64,000 nt of DNA from Siderastrea siderea (lineage: Eukaryota; Cnidaria; Anthozoa; Scleractinia; Rhizangiidae), in the NCBI GenBank assembly GCA_964030785.1, contig OZ034976.1, forward strand, positions 2,108,001 to 2,172,000, given 5' to 3'. The notes beneath the pieces were generated by a model that was given only the letters and a program-made list of their open reading frames with translations, did no database searches and had not been told where the DNA came from. The translations under genes were made by a program, and so were the position numbers. Of this stretch, positions 32,839-45,773 are shown one piece after another. Position 1 is the stretch's first letter. The number at the start of each line of letters is the position of its first letter.

Positions 32839-33264
32839 CTCACTGCACTGGAACACATACTGGTCACAAGAATTAAGGAATTGATCACCAACGATGAATT
32901 ACCTTCAGTTGATGTTTAAACAAGTTCTCCCACTAGTACTCAACAAAATATGTGGATATCAGTAAGGAGAATTTGTATAATGATGCTAGGGCGTAAAGGT
33001 TTTAATTGAGAAGACCTGCATGTGGTACTCAGTCCTTATTTTTTGTATAGGATGATTGTGGCTTAAGTCGTCGTTTACACACTTTGCATTTTGAAATTTA
33101 CCCGGTAAAGAGACATAACAAGAAACACCAAACAAAATTTAGTTATTATGACAAGTTTTAAAGAAAGCAGATTAAAGGTTGCTTTAAACGATACAATCAA
33201 AAGTAAGTTGGTGAAGTATGACCGTCCGCTTGACAAACACCACTGAGCCGTTGCCAACAACTAC

Positions 33265-33615
33265 CTGCACCTTACAATCGACTTACGGACAACACCAACA
33301 CGACAGTCAAACAATAGACAAACTGACTAATCCTACTAACAATAGAACAACGGACATTTGACTAACAAAAGACGGATCGGAACGCACCAATTACAGTCTT
33401 CACACGTGGTTTTGTCGACCAATCAGGTGAACAACCGTAGACTTTAACATCTACTGACGATTCACAATTCACTTGACTCCGCTGATGACTTCCGCTCAGG
33501 TTGTCAAAACGTCAGTCATTGTCATCACAGACTCTCCTTCTCAGGTCTAACTCACCCGAACAATCATATTTCACCGACTGATTATATGACTCCTGGTTTT
33601 AAACCATTTTTTTTA
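33265..33615 (+). mobile_element. Terminal-repeat remnant of a Penelope-like element
   Basis: Contains a hammerhead-like core at 33482-33513: CTGATGAC, a short GAC/GTC stem, then AAAACGTC in place of GAAACGTC. The surrounding ACGGACAACACCAACACGAC and TTCACTTGACTCCGCTGATG text is repetitive in style. No coding part is attached. Confidence 0.5.
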
Positions 33616-33776
33616 CAGTGTTACATTAAAAAAATACGGCATTTACAGACGTCTGTGTGGGTCGGTAGCAGCTTTTGTCACCCATGCAATCATACAACCA
33701 TATGTAAATTTGACGTTTATTTAAAAGAAAATATCTCATTTAATATTGATTTTTGGTATTCTTGGGTGTAAGAGGG

Positions 33777-35192
33777 TTAATCAGACAACTTGGATCCAAT
33801 CCAGTGTTGAGTGTTAGAGTTTTGATTGGATGTGCACCGAAATGCAGGGTTTGTATCCCTGTACCAACCAAAGTTGTCTTCTGAAGGTACCCGTCGCTTC
33901 TATCATCAAACTGCCAGCCTGTTGAAGAGCTAGCATAGCTGTCGATATGCCACGCCTTCGTTTGCCATGTTTCCTCAGTGCATTCCTCACATTCGATACC
34001 TCGTATGTTAACAAATTCATATGTGCGGCACTGCGCTATCCAATCACCGAACAGGTCGTGGCCTTCCAACTTTGCGCGTGCTTAGTCGGTGTACACGAGA
34101 CCATCATCTGGGAAGTTGCAAGTGGCTCTTAAGTGAGTTGATACGTCAGCAATGGACTGCATTCGAAGCAAAGGCAGTCGATAAGCATTCCAGTTGATCA
34201 TTCCGTCATCTTCATTGACAGGATGATCGACGCCAAATCTATAACGCTTGAACTGGTGGTTGTTAGCAAGCGAGTGTGACTGTATTAATGCCAAACATAA
34301 TCAGCTTCGGAATCAAAATCACAGTAGACTGGAAAACCATTGTTTTGAAGTTTCACTTTCTCGCACCGCTGACCAGTGTAATCATCAGAGCAAGTTCAGT
34401 TAGAACCCTGGCTTTTCTGAGAAGGAACCTGAGGATCAGCTCCACTTCACTTAAGACTTATGCCTATAACACACTCGTCCGCCCAACACTGGAATATGTC
34501 TGTGTTGCCTGGGACCCTTACACCCAGCATAACATTGACAAACTCGAGATGGTCCAACGCAGGGCTGCAAGGTTTGCCCTCAACCGGTATAACAACACGT
34601 CCAGCGTTAGTGGGATGCTAATACAACTTGGCTGGTATACGCTCCAAATTAGAAGACAAGCCCTGAGACTGTGCATGATGTACGAACTTCACAACGGCTT
34701 GGCTGACCTGGGTACTCAACAACTCATACGTCCGCAAAGGAGACCATCAAGACATGTAAACTGCATGGGCTATGAAGTCCCATTTTCTCGTACAAATTAC
34801 CATCAAATGTCATTCGTGCCAAGAACTGTTCGTGATTGGAATAGCCTCCCAGATTCCGTGGTTCTGGCGCCTAGCCTGGAAGCCTTTAAGGACCGGCTGT
34901 GGTACCATTTTGCCAATAGCCACTGACCATACCCTAAGTTTTTAATTCCCAAGCACCCTTTTTTTTAATTCTTTTTTTTTTTGTTTTTTTTTTTTAGAAA
35001 TAGCACCTGCACTGACGCTCACGAGAATCTTCATTAAGAAGGAGGTGGGTTATGCGAGGAAGAAGAAGAAGAAGAGTTGAACCTCACAGTGGTGGGGTCA
35101 CAGATCTCCTCACACGTCCCTCCCTGGAGACATGGATTGGTTTGGCAACATCTGTTGACACAGAAGTCTCGTCCTTGAACAAAACTTCGTCC
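33777..35192 (-). pseudogene. Gene A: EGF/fibrinogen-like exon of a PAN-EGF-fibrinogen-like protein, broken
   Basis: Matches exon 2 of gene E. Seen: EGF half CVNRCCQTNPCLQGGTCEEI, then FPVYCDFDSEADYVW and HPVNEDDGMINWNAYRLPLL, up to NTQHWIGSKL. Lesions: a LINE piece (34408-35074) splits the EGF module, about 25 codons (the SCKDLATNGAKISG part) are missing, a TAA stands after LVYTD, a stop follows VWH, and a frameshift lies near the C-terminal end. The PAN exon is missing: the DNA right after the EGF exon jumps to the distal flank that in E lies about 4.8 kb farther on. Confidence 0.88.
34408..35074 (+). mobile_element. 5'-truncated non-LTR retrotransposon in gene A
   Basis: Encodes the end of a CR1/Jockey-like reverse transcriptase: LKTYAYNTLVRPTLEYVCVA, WDP, KLEMVQRRAARFALNRY, LGW..L..RR..LRL, FVPRTVRDWNSLPDSV, SLEAFKDRL. 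A 3' part with T-runs and a (GAA)n end follows. AGTTGAACC at 35075-35083 and AGTTAGAACC at 34398-34407 flank it, consistent with a target-site duplication. Confidence 0.85.
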
Positions 35193-35880
35193 CTACCATT
35201 TAAACATTAACAGCAATAAAGGGTGGTTACAACTTTGGAGTCTTTGGGTAAAATTCTGAGTTGGCCATTCAAATAAAAGCTATAGAGCAAGCTTTCTGAT
35301 CTGCTTTCTGTCTGATTTTTCATGCTTTTTCCCCTTTTTGCAAGATGTATGTGTATAGATGTTTTCTAGGTCGCTCTTACAAATTGAAGGTTTTAACTTA
35401 CCTTGGGATAGTGACTTGGGTGGCTTCACTAGCAAACTGGTCTTTCACAAACAAAAAATTCACAGGATCGGAATTAATGGAACATGCTTTTTTCCTCATA
35501 AAACCGATTTGGAATAACGTTTTTTGAGAATTTCAACTAAATAAACACTTCTGGAATATTCAAGATATACTTTTTTGCTGAGCTCGTCTCCATGCTTTGT
35601 ATTTGATGACATTGAGGCTTTTAACTGACTCATCTGCTTGAACGATTTCGAACTAAATTTCATTCCTTATTTGGTTAAGGTTAACTGTACATGTATATTA
35701 TTTTAAAATGAAACAGTCATAAGTGTTGCACAACAAATAATATCAAACAGGTGAATGGCTAATGAGATGCTTTCCGTTTAATTGGGTTCTTAATTAAACG
35801 TCGAACGAACGGAATTCGCGTGCACTTTGCTTTTGTCTTGCTACGTGATTGTGTGTGTGTTGGTCACGCGCCGATGAATT
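35193..35880. repeat. Distal flank of the gene unit, third copy
   Basis: AGGGTGGTTACAACTTTGGA, CTGAGTTGGCCATTCAAATA, AGGTCGCTCTTAC.AATTGAAGG and GTGGCTTCACTAGCAAA match 42975-43650 and 61858-62600. No gene. Confidence 0.75.
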
Positions 35881-36109
35881 CGAAATTTCAACCCCCTCCC
35901 CCCCCGGTCAACCCCTTGGGCATTTGTACTTTTGAAGATTGGCTCGTTCAAATTCCTGTTCCCCTGGGCCCAACTTGTGTTTAAATACCCTACCCTTAAG
36001 TGCCGGATTTGATTGTCAAATGCCCCTCCCAAAGAGCAAAATAATGTTTTTAATGGGAATAAAACAAAGACAGGTAAGATGGACGTTTATTCGTTTGTCT
36101 CACGATGGA

Positions 36110-36630
36110 ATCGCTTAGAATTGTTGTTCGCGACGTTTCGACTGCAATACTGCTAGTCTTCATCAGGCGATGAGGTCGATTGTTTACGTGTCGCTATTTG
36201 TAGCATGATGGTTCGCTGCTATTGGTGCATTTCGATCCTCATTATTATTGCGACTATTAGATGTTGTTCCCTCACGGTCCGCTTTGTGGCTGGTCGGCTG
36301 TTGTGCTTTCTGATCGTAGGTATCCAAGCTTCAGGAATTTCGATTCCACTATCTCTATTGATGTTATTAGGATGAAGTCTTATATGGATAGCCTCTTTGA
36401 CCCTACGTGTGTACCAAGTGAGGGTCACGATCAATAAACTTAACTTCTTTCCAAATAGGAAGATGCCCCGTTTCCTTAGCGTGCTCCGAAACTGCGGAGG
36501 TTTGCGTACGAGCAAGCCGTATATCTCTGTCGTGTTCTTTTATCCTGTCTTGCATCGCTCTCCCTGTTTCCCCGATGTATACTTTGCCGCACACAGATTT
36601 TTTCATATTTTGGCTCCAGTCATACAATGA
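36110..36630 (-). mobile_element. Penelope-like element fragment: GIY-YIG end and hammerhead core
   Basis: Minus strand: CGKVYIGETGRAMQDRIKEH and SEHAKETGHLPIWKEVKFID, then, after a frameshift near 36405, TRRVKEAIHIRLHPNNINRD and IPEAWIP. This is the GIY-YIG tail of a Penelope-like protein of a different family from that at 24.8 kb. A hammerhead-like core follows at 36131-36166. Confidence 0.85.
36131..36166 (-). ncRNA. Hammerhead-like core
   Basis: Minus strand: CTGATGAA, stem GACT/AGTC around AGCAGTATTGC, then GAAACGTC. All core bases of a hammerhead stem II-III region are kept, including GAAAC.GTC. Confidence 0.7.
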
Positions 36631-36639
36631 GTTACCTAC

Positions 36640-37230
36640 GTCAGAAATGCAAAAAAATTGGGGGGGGGGGGGTCACCGACTTCGTTTTCGAAATAAAGCG
36701 CGTGGAAAACTACCCCAATTTTGACACATCGGTCCTCGTAACTCGATATGACCTCAGTGCTTGTTAATTGAAAAACGTTAAAAATGATTCGCTGTAGACC
36801 CACTTTCTCAGTCAAATCTTATTTAAGTGGGTATGTCAAGTAAATAATTTGAGCCGGTGCCATCCTTTTAGTTAAACTCAACCTCTAAGATGGACTTTTG
36901 AGAACACCGCGCAACTACAATAATAGCAGAATTCGATGATGCGAGGGCAGAAAAGTTGAAAAAATCAAACTTCCAGAACACAGATTTTCCTTAATTTTTA
37001 ACAGAACGTAGATAATCGACAAAGAAAGTGATCTATCAAAAGAAAATATGGAGTCACCGAATACTCAAGAGAGTTAAAGAACCCGTGCATAGATATTAAA
37101 GTGCCCACTAGCGCTATATATCTCCACATTTCTTCAACAGCGCGCGCGCTCAATGCATGAAGTGGCATGACATCGCGAAGTGAATTGCGTGCGCAGTAAG
37201 GATGCGCAGAAACAATTAGCGCTAACGTCC
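36640..37230. other. Stretch between the Penelope fragment and gene B
   Basis: G12 tract at 36660-36672; otherwise no feature recognised. Confidence 0.5.
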
Positions 37231-38515
37231 TTAAGGCAAAGTGCTTCCAATCCACTGTTGAGTTGTCGAGTTCAGATTTGCAGTACATCGAAATGCAGAG
37301 TTTGCATATAACAAATTATAGAGACCAAAGTTCTGTTCCCAATATACACCATTGCTACCATGAAACTGACAACCGGCATTTGTAAAGCTGAGGTAGCGGT
37401 TGATATGCCACGCCTTCCGTTGCCACGTTCCTGCAGTGCATCCCTGGCAGTCAATTCCCCTTATGTTTAGATATTCATATGTGCGACACTGCTCTATCCA
37501 ATAACCAAACAGATTGTGGCCTTCCAACTTTGCGCGTGCGTGGTCGGTGTACACGAGACCATCATCCGGAAACTTGCAAGTGGCTCTTAAGTGGGTTGAT
37601 GCGTCAGCAATGGGCTGCATTCGGGACAACGACAAGCGATAAGAATTCCAGTTAACCTTTCCGCCGTCTTCATTGACAGGATGATCAACGCCAAATCTAT
37701 AATGCTTGAATTGGTCGTTGTTTGCGAGCGCGAAAGATTGTACTAACGCCCAGACATAACCAGCTTCGGAATCAAAATCGCAGTAGACTGGAAAAAGGTT
37801 TATTTGAGAATCGTACAGGAAGTGCATTCCAGATATTTTGGCGCCATTTGTTGCCAGATCTTTGCAGCTCCGAAGATATTTCTCGCACCAGCGACCAGTG
37901 TAATCAGCACGGGAAGTACACACAGTTGAACCTCACAGTGGTGGGGTCACAAATCTCCTTACAGGTCCCTCCCTCAAGACATGGATTGCTTTAGCAACAT
38001 TTGTTGACACAGCAACTGAACTCGTCCTTGAACAAAGTTTCGACCGTTCTATTAAAAAATAATGAAAGCAAAAATAAATTTGAGCATTTTTGGTCTTAGC
38101 GGGGTTTTTTTTGCGTCGTTTCATAAGGAGATTTGACTTTTGAGAGTAAATTTTGCAATATTGAAAAGACTTACGTCAACTTTATACTGCCTCTCCAAAT
38201 CATAATAACTTGCTCCAGCTTTGTATTTCAGTGCTGCTGGTCCATCTCTTTATTTAGGTCGTTCAATTCACAGTTGTTTCTTTCTTTGTTGTGTACGTAG
38301 TGCATAGAAATACAGCGACAATCCTCTCGGCACATCAAGTGACACTGGGCGACTTTATCCACAGTCAAGTTTTTAAACACGTGACCTTCAAGGGCGTGGT
38401 CGGTAACCACGTTCTTGTTTATAGCAAAGTTGATGTTTTGACAGATTCCATCTGTAGAGGCGCGAGATATTCCCAGCAGAAGAGAAAATGCAAGGAAATA
38501 GTCAAAGATTTCCAT
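37231..38515 (-). pseudogene. Gene B: PAN-EGF-fibrinogen-like gene, recently broken
   Basis: Exon 1 (38175-38515) starts MEIFDYFLAFSLLLGISRAS, a signal peptide, then a PAN domain with C-x3-C and CRCISM; one base is missing near MDQQH, shifting the frame before the splice donor (GAC|GTAAGT). Exon 2 (37231-38048) has a TAA for Gln in the EGF module (CVNKCC*SNPC) and four extra bases in a TGTG run, then a fully open fibrinogen-like part of about 225 codons ending WIGSTLP. Its close similarity to gene E and the long open part point to recent loss. Signal peptide and PAN class match E rather than C and D. Confidence 0.88.
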
Positions 38516-40432
38516 TTGGCTTGAAATCGAGTGTGGCCCCCTGAAGCATTTGTGAAATAAAACAAAACACCAAGAGCTATCATGCATGCTGATTTATCAA
38601 GATAGTTTGTTTTGTTTAATGGCAGGAGATTAGATCATTGTTTCTTAGCAGACGAGAGAGGAAAGTCTAAAACTGAGTCCTATGCAAGAAGTACTATTAC
38701 GAATGGTTAGGTCTCCGGAAAGGAAAGAGTTTGTTTGTTCAGGTCGTGTGAGGTAAAAGTTAAGGAAGAACAATTCTACAGCTGACTTCTTAGACTGTTT
38801 ATAAAATAAACCACACTATGCAAACGCAAAAAAAGCTGTTTTCTTTTTCGTTTATAAAATAAAATTCTAAAAAACAATACGTTATTACCGTACAGAATCA
38901 AAGAAACAGTGTTTAGCCAATTAAAGCCCTCTACGATGGACTGTAAAAACTAAAGAACTCCAGGATAGACAATAATATAATGAAAAAAAAAATGCGGGGA
39001 GTCGACTTTACAGTTTACAATTTTACAATGATAGATTAACATCTGTTCAAAAAAGCATTTTCTTCTTGATCTTGCGTGCTTTTCAATATTTGAATCTTCT
39101 GTTCTAGATTCTCGAATTAGTCTACATGAAGAAAACATTTTTTGCGGGAGGAATTATCTTGCTGATAAAGGGATCCCAAAAGTTTTCAAAACAAAAGATT
39201 TAAATAAGAGCTCTACTTGACATTTGCCTTCTTATTACATGCTCGAAGATTCTTAGGCCTGATCAGATGGATCCTTATTATCAAGTTCACCAACGAGATC
39301 TTAAACTGTCGAAAAAAGAAAACTTTCATGATCAAACTAAAAAATGTTATCTTAGAGTGGTCAGAAAAGCTAAAACACGAGATACATGTCATCCAAATAA
39401 AATCTGCGTCAACATAGCTTCCTCTTTCTCAAGGATGTAAAATACTACTTTCTCTAATAATTATCATCGCTTTAACATAGCTGCGCGCTTTTTATTAAAA
39501 TTATTGAGAAATCCTTTCACAAAAGTATTAAGGAATCGCGATTTTGAATCATGGAAAATTTATTCTTCGCTTGATTCGTGAAACACACGTCTTTGTATTA
39601 TTGACGAATTAATAAATTTTTCCTAACACAGGCCGTAAAAAGTTTATCCTAGAATTCAATTCTAATATTAAGCCACGAAAAAAACGCTACTGTTCAGTAC
39701 TTTAGTGGCTACTGAATCCCCTGTTGCATTGTACAATGTGGAAAAAATTTCATGTGATTATTAATACAAACGTTTTTAGGCAGGACTCAGTTCCCGTGGT
39801 AATGGTTTTTTTGCAATGGTTTTAACGTGGAATCTGCGGATGAAACTCTCAAGAGTGGCTATTCAAATGAAATCTATAGAGCGAAACCTTCTTGCGATAA
39901 TCTTTTATATTAAAGAAAAGAACAATTAAAACTTTGTCGCTCTTACGAATTAAAGACAAAAACGTACCTCAAGGCGCTGACCAGTGGTTATACCAACGAC
40001 CTGGCTTTTTTCACAGACAAAATTGCAGAAATTACCTAACACATTTTTCGTCTGACCAACTGGCTTAATGACGTTTTGAGAACCCGAGCCAAATAAACAC
40101 CTTAGGAATGAACAAGAACTGTTTACCTCTCCCGCCTGTTTGCATCTTTACCTCTTACGTCAGCAAAATTCACGACTGATTTACCGCATGTGAGGTATTA
40201 AACTTTTATTACCACTTTACTTGCTTGCGTTAACTACACTTATGTGTACATCTAGTAGCATAACTTATTCACGCGAGGGCAGTTCGGTTTGGTGGCAAAC
40301 TGGTATCCATATATTAATTATTAATTTTAACTTGTAGCTCTAACTTATTATTTTAAAACTTCATTAAATCTACAATATTTCTCCTTTAAATAAAGTCAAA
40401 CTCCCTCTTTTTTGTTCTTATCCACCGACAAA

Positions 40433-40508
40433 ATACATACATACATACATACATACATACATACATACATACATACATACATACATACATACATACATAC
40501 ATACATAC
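40433..40508 (+). repeat. (ACAT)n microsatellite
   Basis: Nineteen or so uninterrupted ACAT units; the matching position in the E block (about 59425) has none. Confidence 0.95.
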
Positions 40509-41974
40509 CGCAAGATTAATTAGCTGAAAGGTTTCGATCACGAAACGAATCGGTGGCTTTTGCGTCCACGATAAATTCTCAGTTTCACCGCCGATTATTG
40601 CAGTAGAGCAATAATTACTGTAGTTTCTGTTAGATCCGAGTTTTCACAGCAAACGCAAACACGCCTGCCGTTGCGATACAAACATGCGTGCCGTTGCAAA
40701 TACAAACTTGTGTGCTGTTGCAAATTTTGAAACATTACACTCGCTTTTGATTGACTATTTACGGATTCAGGCGGTTACGTCTCGAATCTGATTGGTCCCA
40801 GAACAATTAACAGAACAATTAACATTCCAGAAATAATTTTAGGCGTTCATGGTTTAATGAGTTTCACTGTAATGCTCCCTTAATGGCGGTGTAATGTTCA
40901 GTGATTCACAGAGCTTACTTTACAAACCTTAAGAACTTTTTTCCCTTGGTGACAAATCAAGTCACTAGTGTGATATATTTTAGGATATGCTACTCGAAAG
41001 TATTGTTTAACTAGTATATGCTTACAATGCTAAACTATACCGTCATCCCTTTCACATTATTTACATACATTTCATACTACACTACCATTAAATATATTAC
41101 TTACCGCCAAACTTTACAATCGTTAACTAAGCTTCGTTACTATTAATTACATTTTAAAAATTTCTATCATGCGTGAAAACACTTTGGATTTTATAAATTG
41201 AGTACAGCGTCCAAGTACAGTATCTCTAACCTTAAGTGAATACTAAGCGATTGAGATCGTGTCTTAAGGCTAATGGTCCGTTCGCGGGTTCAACGATCTG
41301 ATAAGAAAGAAACGCCTATGAAAGCCAATAAACTCCGATTTAGGATAGAAAGTAACTTGAGTGGTTCTTTTGTTGAAAACGTTTTGGAAGAGTTACTGTA
41401 GTCTTCAGATAGAGGTTTACAAGCTATGAAGTGGAAACTGAAGTACGAAATCGGTTTGAAAAATCTTCATTAAAGGCTAATCCTCAATTAGGGTAACCGT
41501 GCCTTGACCGAGTCAGCCCATAACAAGAATCTATGAAACCAAAACTGTTGCACGTTCTTCTCTCTTTCACAAAATCGGTGATTTCCATGTGGCTTGGGAA
41601 TTTGTTCTGGCTCCCTGAAGCAGGTATGATAGAAAACAAAACTTCAAGGGGTAGTGTGTCGACAAATTCGCAGTTGGGGCCTAGCTGAACCAAGACGGTT
41701 AGGACATGAAACAACTAAGACTAGTACTACTTCCTTTTGGATGGGATGCTAGTCGACCAATTGCGGGCTTACCTGTCATATTTTCGCCGGTTCCAAATTA
41801 TACTCCTGGCAGAGAGAAACAGTGTCACTTCTGAGGGTTTCTTGGGTAAGCAAACGTCACAACACTTTTCAGACTAACTTATTTAGTAGCCTCGACCTTC
41901 CAACCCTCCTCCAAACTGCGAAAAATTGGTAGAAGTCTTAACAGTTTACAAAGAATTATAAAATGCTTTGTTGA

Positions 41975-42245
41975 AAGTGGTTATATTCCAGTGAAAGTTA
42001 TAAGCAGTACTTTTTAATGGTATCCCTGTGGCATGGTACTATTCATTATGCTGTACAAAGTTGTGCTAACTTTATTCAGATGAGAGCTATTAGGCAGTAA
42101 TGTCCTGTGGTACTTTTTATCTCGCTGCACAAAGAGGTTCTAAGTTTTGAGTCTGTGGACGGAGAAGTGAGCTCTCAAATTGTGGCCATTCAAATAAACG
42201 GTTCCGAGCAGTTCATTCTATAGATGCTGCAAACTCTCTAATAAA
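41975..42245. repeat. Degenerate 106-bp satellite monomers
   Basis: TCCAGTGAAAGTTATAAGCA, TTCATTATGCTGTACAAAGT, AGTCTGTGGACGGAGAAGTG and ATTCAAATAAACGGTTCCGA follow the satellite's word order with many changes; a closer relative is at 44050-44330 and part of it at 55990-56140. Confidence 0.7.
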
Positions 42246-44049
42246 AGTCCAATTGTAGACTGACCCGTCAACTACCTTACTACCGAGTCTTCACGAGCTT
42301 ACTTAGGAAAACACGAAAAGTTCGTTTGATTCAAATTTTACTGAAAAAATAGGTGCGATTCACGAGTCAATGACAATTGTTCCCACATCTCTTTTGAATT
42401 ATAAAACACCTACGGCTGTTTATAGATAGAAATATTACACAAACACGTAAAAATTGTTTTCTTATGCATTTAGAAAACAACTCATAGAAAAACACCGTGT
42501 TTCCATACAATTGAAGCACAGCTTTCAGCCAATCAGGAAGTTCTGTGGGTCCACCGAACCGTTGGAGTTCAAATAAAAACCCTTCGAATTGTTAAAAGAA
42601 TAGAATAAACCACCAAACTGCTAAAATTGCTGGGCGTCGTAACAGTTTACAAAGAATGTGTGAAATGTTTTGTGAGGATGGATGAATTTTTCTGCAAAGC
42701 ATTTTAATGAAAAGCTCGCCTGCAATTCCTTGTTTCAAAACTTTTGTTCTAGATTCAATCATTGTTTGAAAAGGAAATTAATTTCATATTTGAAAAGATC
42801 ATTTACTTTTAAAGGAAAATATGTGGTACAAGAGAACCTCTGACATTTGTCTTATTACATATTCGAGCCTATTGTGCCCTTATAAAAAAAGGATCGATCT
42901 GTTTGGGCTGGTTAGACGTGTGTCCATTGAAAAGAAAAACTATTTGGCAGTACTTTGCTACAGCAGTGTTTATTCTGCAATAAAACTAAAGGGTGGTTAC
43001 AACTTTGGAGTCTTTGGATAAAATTCTGAGTTGGCCATTCAAATAAGAGCTATATAGCAAACCCTTCCTGATCTGCTTTTCTCTGCTTTTTAAATTTTTC
43101 CCCTTTTTGCAAGCTGTGCGTGTATAGGTGTTTACTAGGTCTTTTTTGCGAATTGAAGGCTTTTAATTACCTTAGCTTTGGATGTTGATTTGAGTAGCTT
43201 CACTAGCAAACTGGTCCTTCACAAACAAAAATTAGTACATGATTGGAATTATCGAACGTGTTTTTCCTTCACAAAACGGCTTTTGAATGACGTTTTGAGA
43301 ATTTCAACTAAATTAACACTTCTGTTAAAAAACAAGTTATATCTTATTGTTTAGCTACCATTTTTTGAATGCATGCGTTGTTTTTGATGACAGTTGAGGC
43401 TAATAAATCTCACCTGCTTGAACAATTTCGAGCTATTTTCATTTTTTATTTGGTTAAGCTTAAACTATATATATTATTTTAAAATGAAAGAATCATCAGT
43501 ACTACGATAACAAATAATATCAAACAGGTGAATGTTTACTGAGAAACGTTTTCTGTTTAACAGCTGAGTTCTTCATTGAAGGTCCAACGAACGTAATTCG
43601 CGTTCACTTTGCTTTTGTCTGCTACGTTTTGTGATTGTATGTATTGTTTAACTTTCGCAACCAAATCAGTTTTACAAGCAAAAACCACTCCTGCTCGCGT
43701 TGTCCCTCGCTTGATGGTAGTTGAATGTTTTTGCTTCTTGTTCATTAAGTTGTTTCTCTTATTCAACACGACTTGTACACAAGTGAAATTAGCTAACATA
43801 TGACTCGCATTCATGGCCCTCTTTACACGAGGTTACCTACGTAAATACGTGGTAAATTGGCTTTAAGAAGTGACATTTTCCCGTGTAACCGACTTTAAAA
43901 ACAATAGAAAATGCCCCAAGCAAAACCCCTTTTAAAACGAAAGGTCGTCAATGAGACATCACGTTTTGGCCACTTCACATGCTGTGCGCTGTCAGCTACT
44001 TGACCTAATTTGCAAGCGGCGAAGGTGTAAATAAAATTAAAGATGGCTT

Positions 44050-44380
44050 CTTTTGAAAGTGGTTATGTCCCAGTGAAAGTTGTGAGCAGTAATTTTTAAT
44101 GGTAACCCTATGGTACTGTTCATTATGCTGTACAAAGTTGTGCTAACTTTATTCAAATGAGAGCTCCTAAGCAGTAATTTCCTGTGGTACTTTTCATCTT
44201 GCTACACAAAGAGCTCCTAACTTTTGAGTCCTTGGACGGAGAAGTGAGCTCTCAAATCGCGGCCATTCAAATAAACGGTTCCGAGCAGTACATTCTAGAG
44301 GTGCTGCAAACTCTCCAAAAAAAGACTTTGAAGAGTGTAAAACGAAGACCCACATCACGCATTGTAACTAAAATTGCGTC
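44050..44380. repeat. Degenerate satellite monomers just 3' of gene C
   Basis: The same word order as 41975-42245 (GTGAAAGTTGTGAGCAGTAA, CATTATGCTGTACAAAGTTG, GAGTCCTTGGACGGAGAAGT). Confidence 0.7.
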
Positions 44381-45773
44381 TTAAGGCAACTTGTTTCCAA
44401 TCCAGTGCTGAGTTGTGGTGTTCAGATTGGCTGTGAATCGAAATGCAGAGTTTACATACATATACCGACCAAAGTTCTGTTCCGATGGTACACCGTTGAT
44501 GCCATCGAACTGACAACCATTTGTAGAGCTGGTATAGCTGCTGATATGCCACGCATGTAATTGTCAAGTTTCCGCAGTGCAATCCTGGCACTCAATTCCC
44601 CGTATGTTAACATATCCATACGTGCGGCACTGGCTTGACCACTGACCAAAGAGATCGTGCCCTTCCAATTTTGGGCGTGCGTAGTCGATGTATTCCAGAC
44701 CATCAACCGGGAAGTTGCTGGTGGCTCGTTAAGTGGGTTGATGCGTCAGCAATGGACTGCATTCGAGACAAGGACAATCTATAGGCAACCCAGTTAACCA
44801 TTCCGCCGTCTTCATTTACAGGATGATCAACGCCAAATCTATAATCCTTGAACTGATTTCTGTTGGCGAGTGAGAAAGATTGTATTAACGCCCAGGCATA
44901 GCCAGCTTCGGAAACAAAATCGCAGTATACTGGAAAAAGGTTGTTTTGAGAATCGTACAGGAAGTGCATTCCAGATGTTTTGGCGCCATTGATTGCGAGA
45001 TCTTTGCAACTCCGAGGTTTTTTCTCGCACCGCTGACCAGTATAATCAACAGGGCAAGTACAGTTGAACCTCACAGTGGTGGGATCACAAATCTCCTCAC
45101 AGGTCCCTCCCTGGAGACATGGATTGATTTGGCAACATCTGTTGACACAACGATCTCGTCCTTGGACAAATCTTCGTCCATGCTAATTAAAAGTAAACAG
45201 CAATGAAAATGTTCAGAAAAAGAAATTTGCAACTCTCGTGTTCTTCAAAGATATCTGAAACTCTTTCTCACACGCATATGATTTTGGCATCGCCTTTACT
45301 TAAACCCCTCCTGTCAAATACTTTTCGAATTTTGGGGGCAAACCTTCCCTGGTTCCTTAGGAAAACCTAAGACAACTTTTAGAATCTTAATGAGTCACTC
45401 AAATATCTGAAATGTTATGAACATTTACATCGACTTTATACTCTCACACCAAATCATAATAACTTGCTCCAGGTTTGTATTTCAGTGCTGCTGGCTTCAT
45501 CTCTTTATTTACGTCGTTCAGTTCACAGTTGTCTTGCTGTTTGTTGTGTATATGGTTCATAGAAATGCAGCGACAGTCATCTTTGCACATCATGTGACAA
45601 TGGGTGACTTTACCCACTGTCGAGTTTTTATACGAGTGACCTTCAAGGGCGTGGTTGGGAATGACATTTTCGTCTATGACAAACTTGAAGTTTTGACAGA
45701 TTCTTTCAGCAGAGGCGGGAGATTGTCCCAGCAGGAGGTATAATACAAGGAACCAGTGGAAACCGATTTCCAT
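44381..45773 (-). pseudogene. Gene C: PAN-EGF-fibrinogen-like gene, broken
   Basis: Exon 1 (45429-45773) starts MEIGFHWFLVLYLLLGQSPA and has a complete PAN domain, but a TGA replaces Arg in YYDLV*EYKV, three codons before the donor GAT|GTAAAT. Exon 2 (44381-45182, acceptor aattag) reads HGRRFVQGRDRCVNRCCQIN and a full EGF module. One extra base after STHL shifts the frame, and a TGA replaces the Trp of T(W)Q near 44570. In the restored frame the end is still readable to HWIGNKLP. Exon sizes and the 246-nt intron keep the pattern of gene E. Confidence 0.88.

Larger units (their letters stand above)
38516..43820. repeat. Upstream flank of gene B: segmental duplicate of 57460-62640
   Basis: Shares long, collinear similarity with the flank of gene E, for example GATTAGATCATTGTTTCTTA, CATTTTCTTCTTGATCTTGC, TAAAATCGCG-like runs, CGGTGATTTCC, AGGGTGGTTACAACTTTGGA. 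No gene was recognised in it. A (ACAT)n microsatellite at 40433-40508 is present only here. Confidence 0.85.

Noticed and set aside
45417..45743. Long plus-strand frames opposite PAN exons (also at 51146-51421 and 57076-57468)
   Set aside because: Antisense shadows of conserved PAN exons; the minus strand has the signal peptide, cysteines and splice sites.
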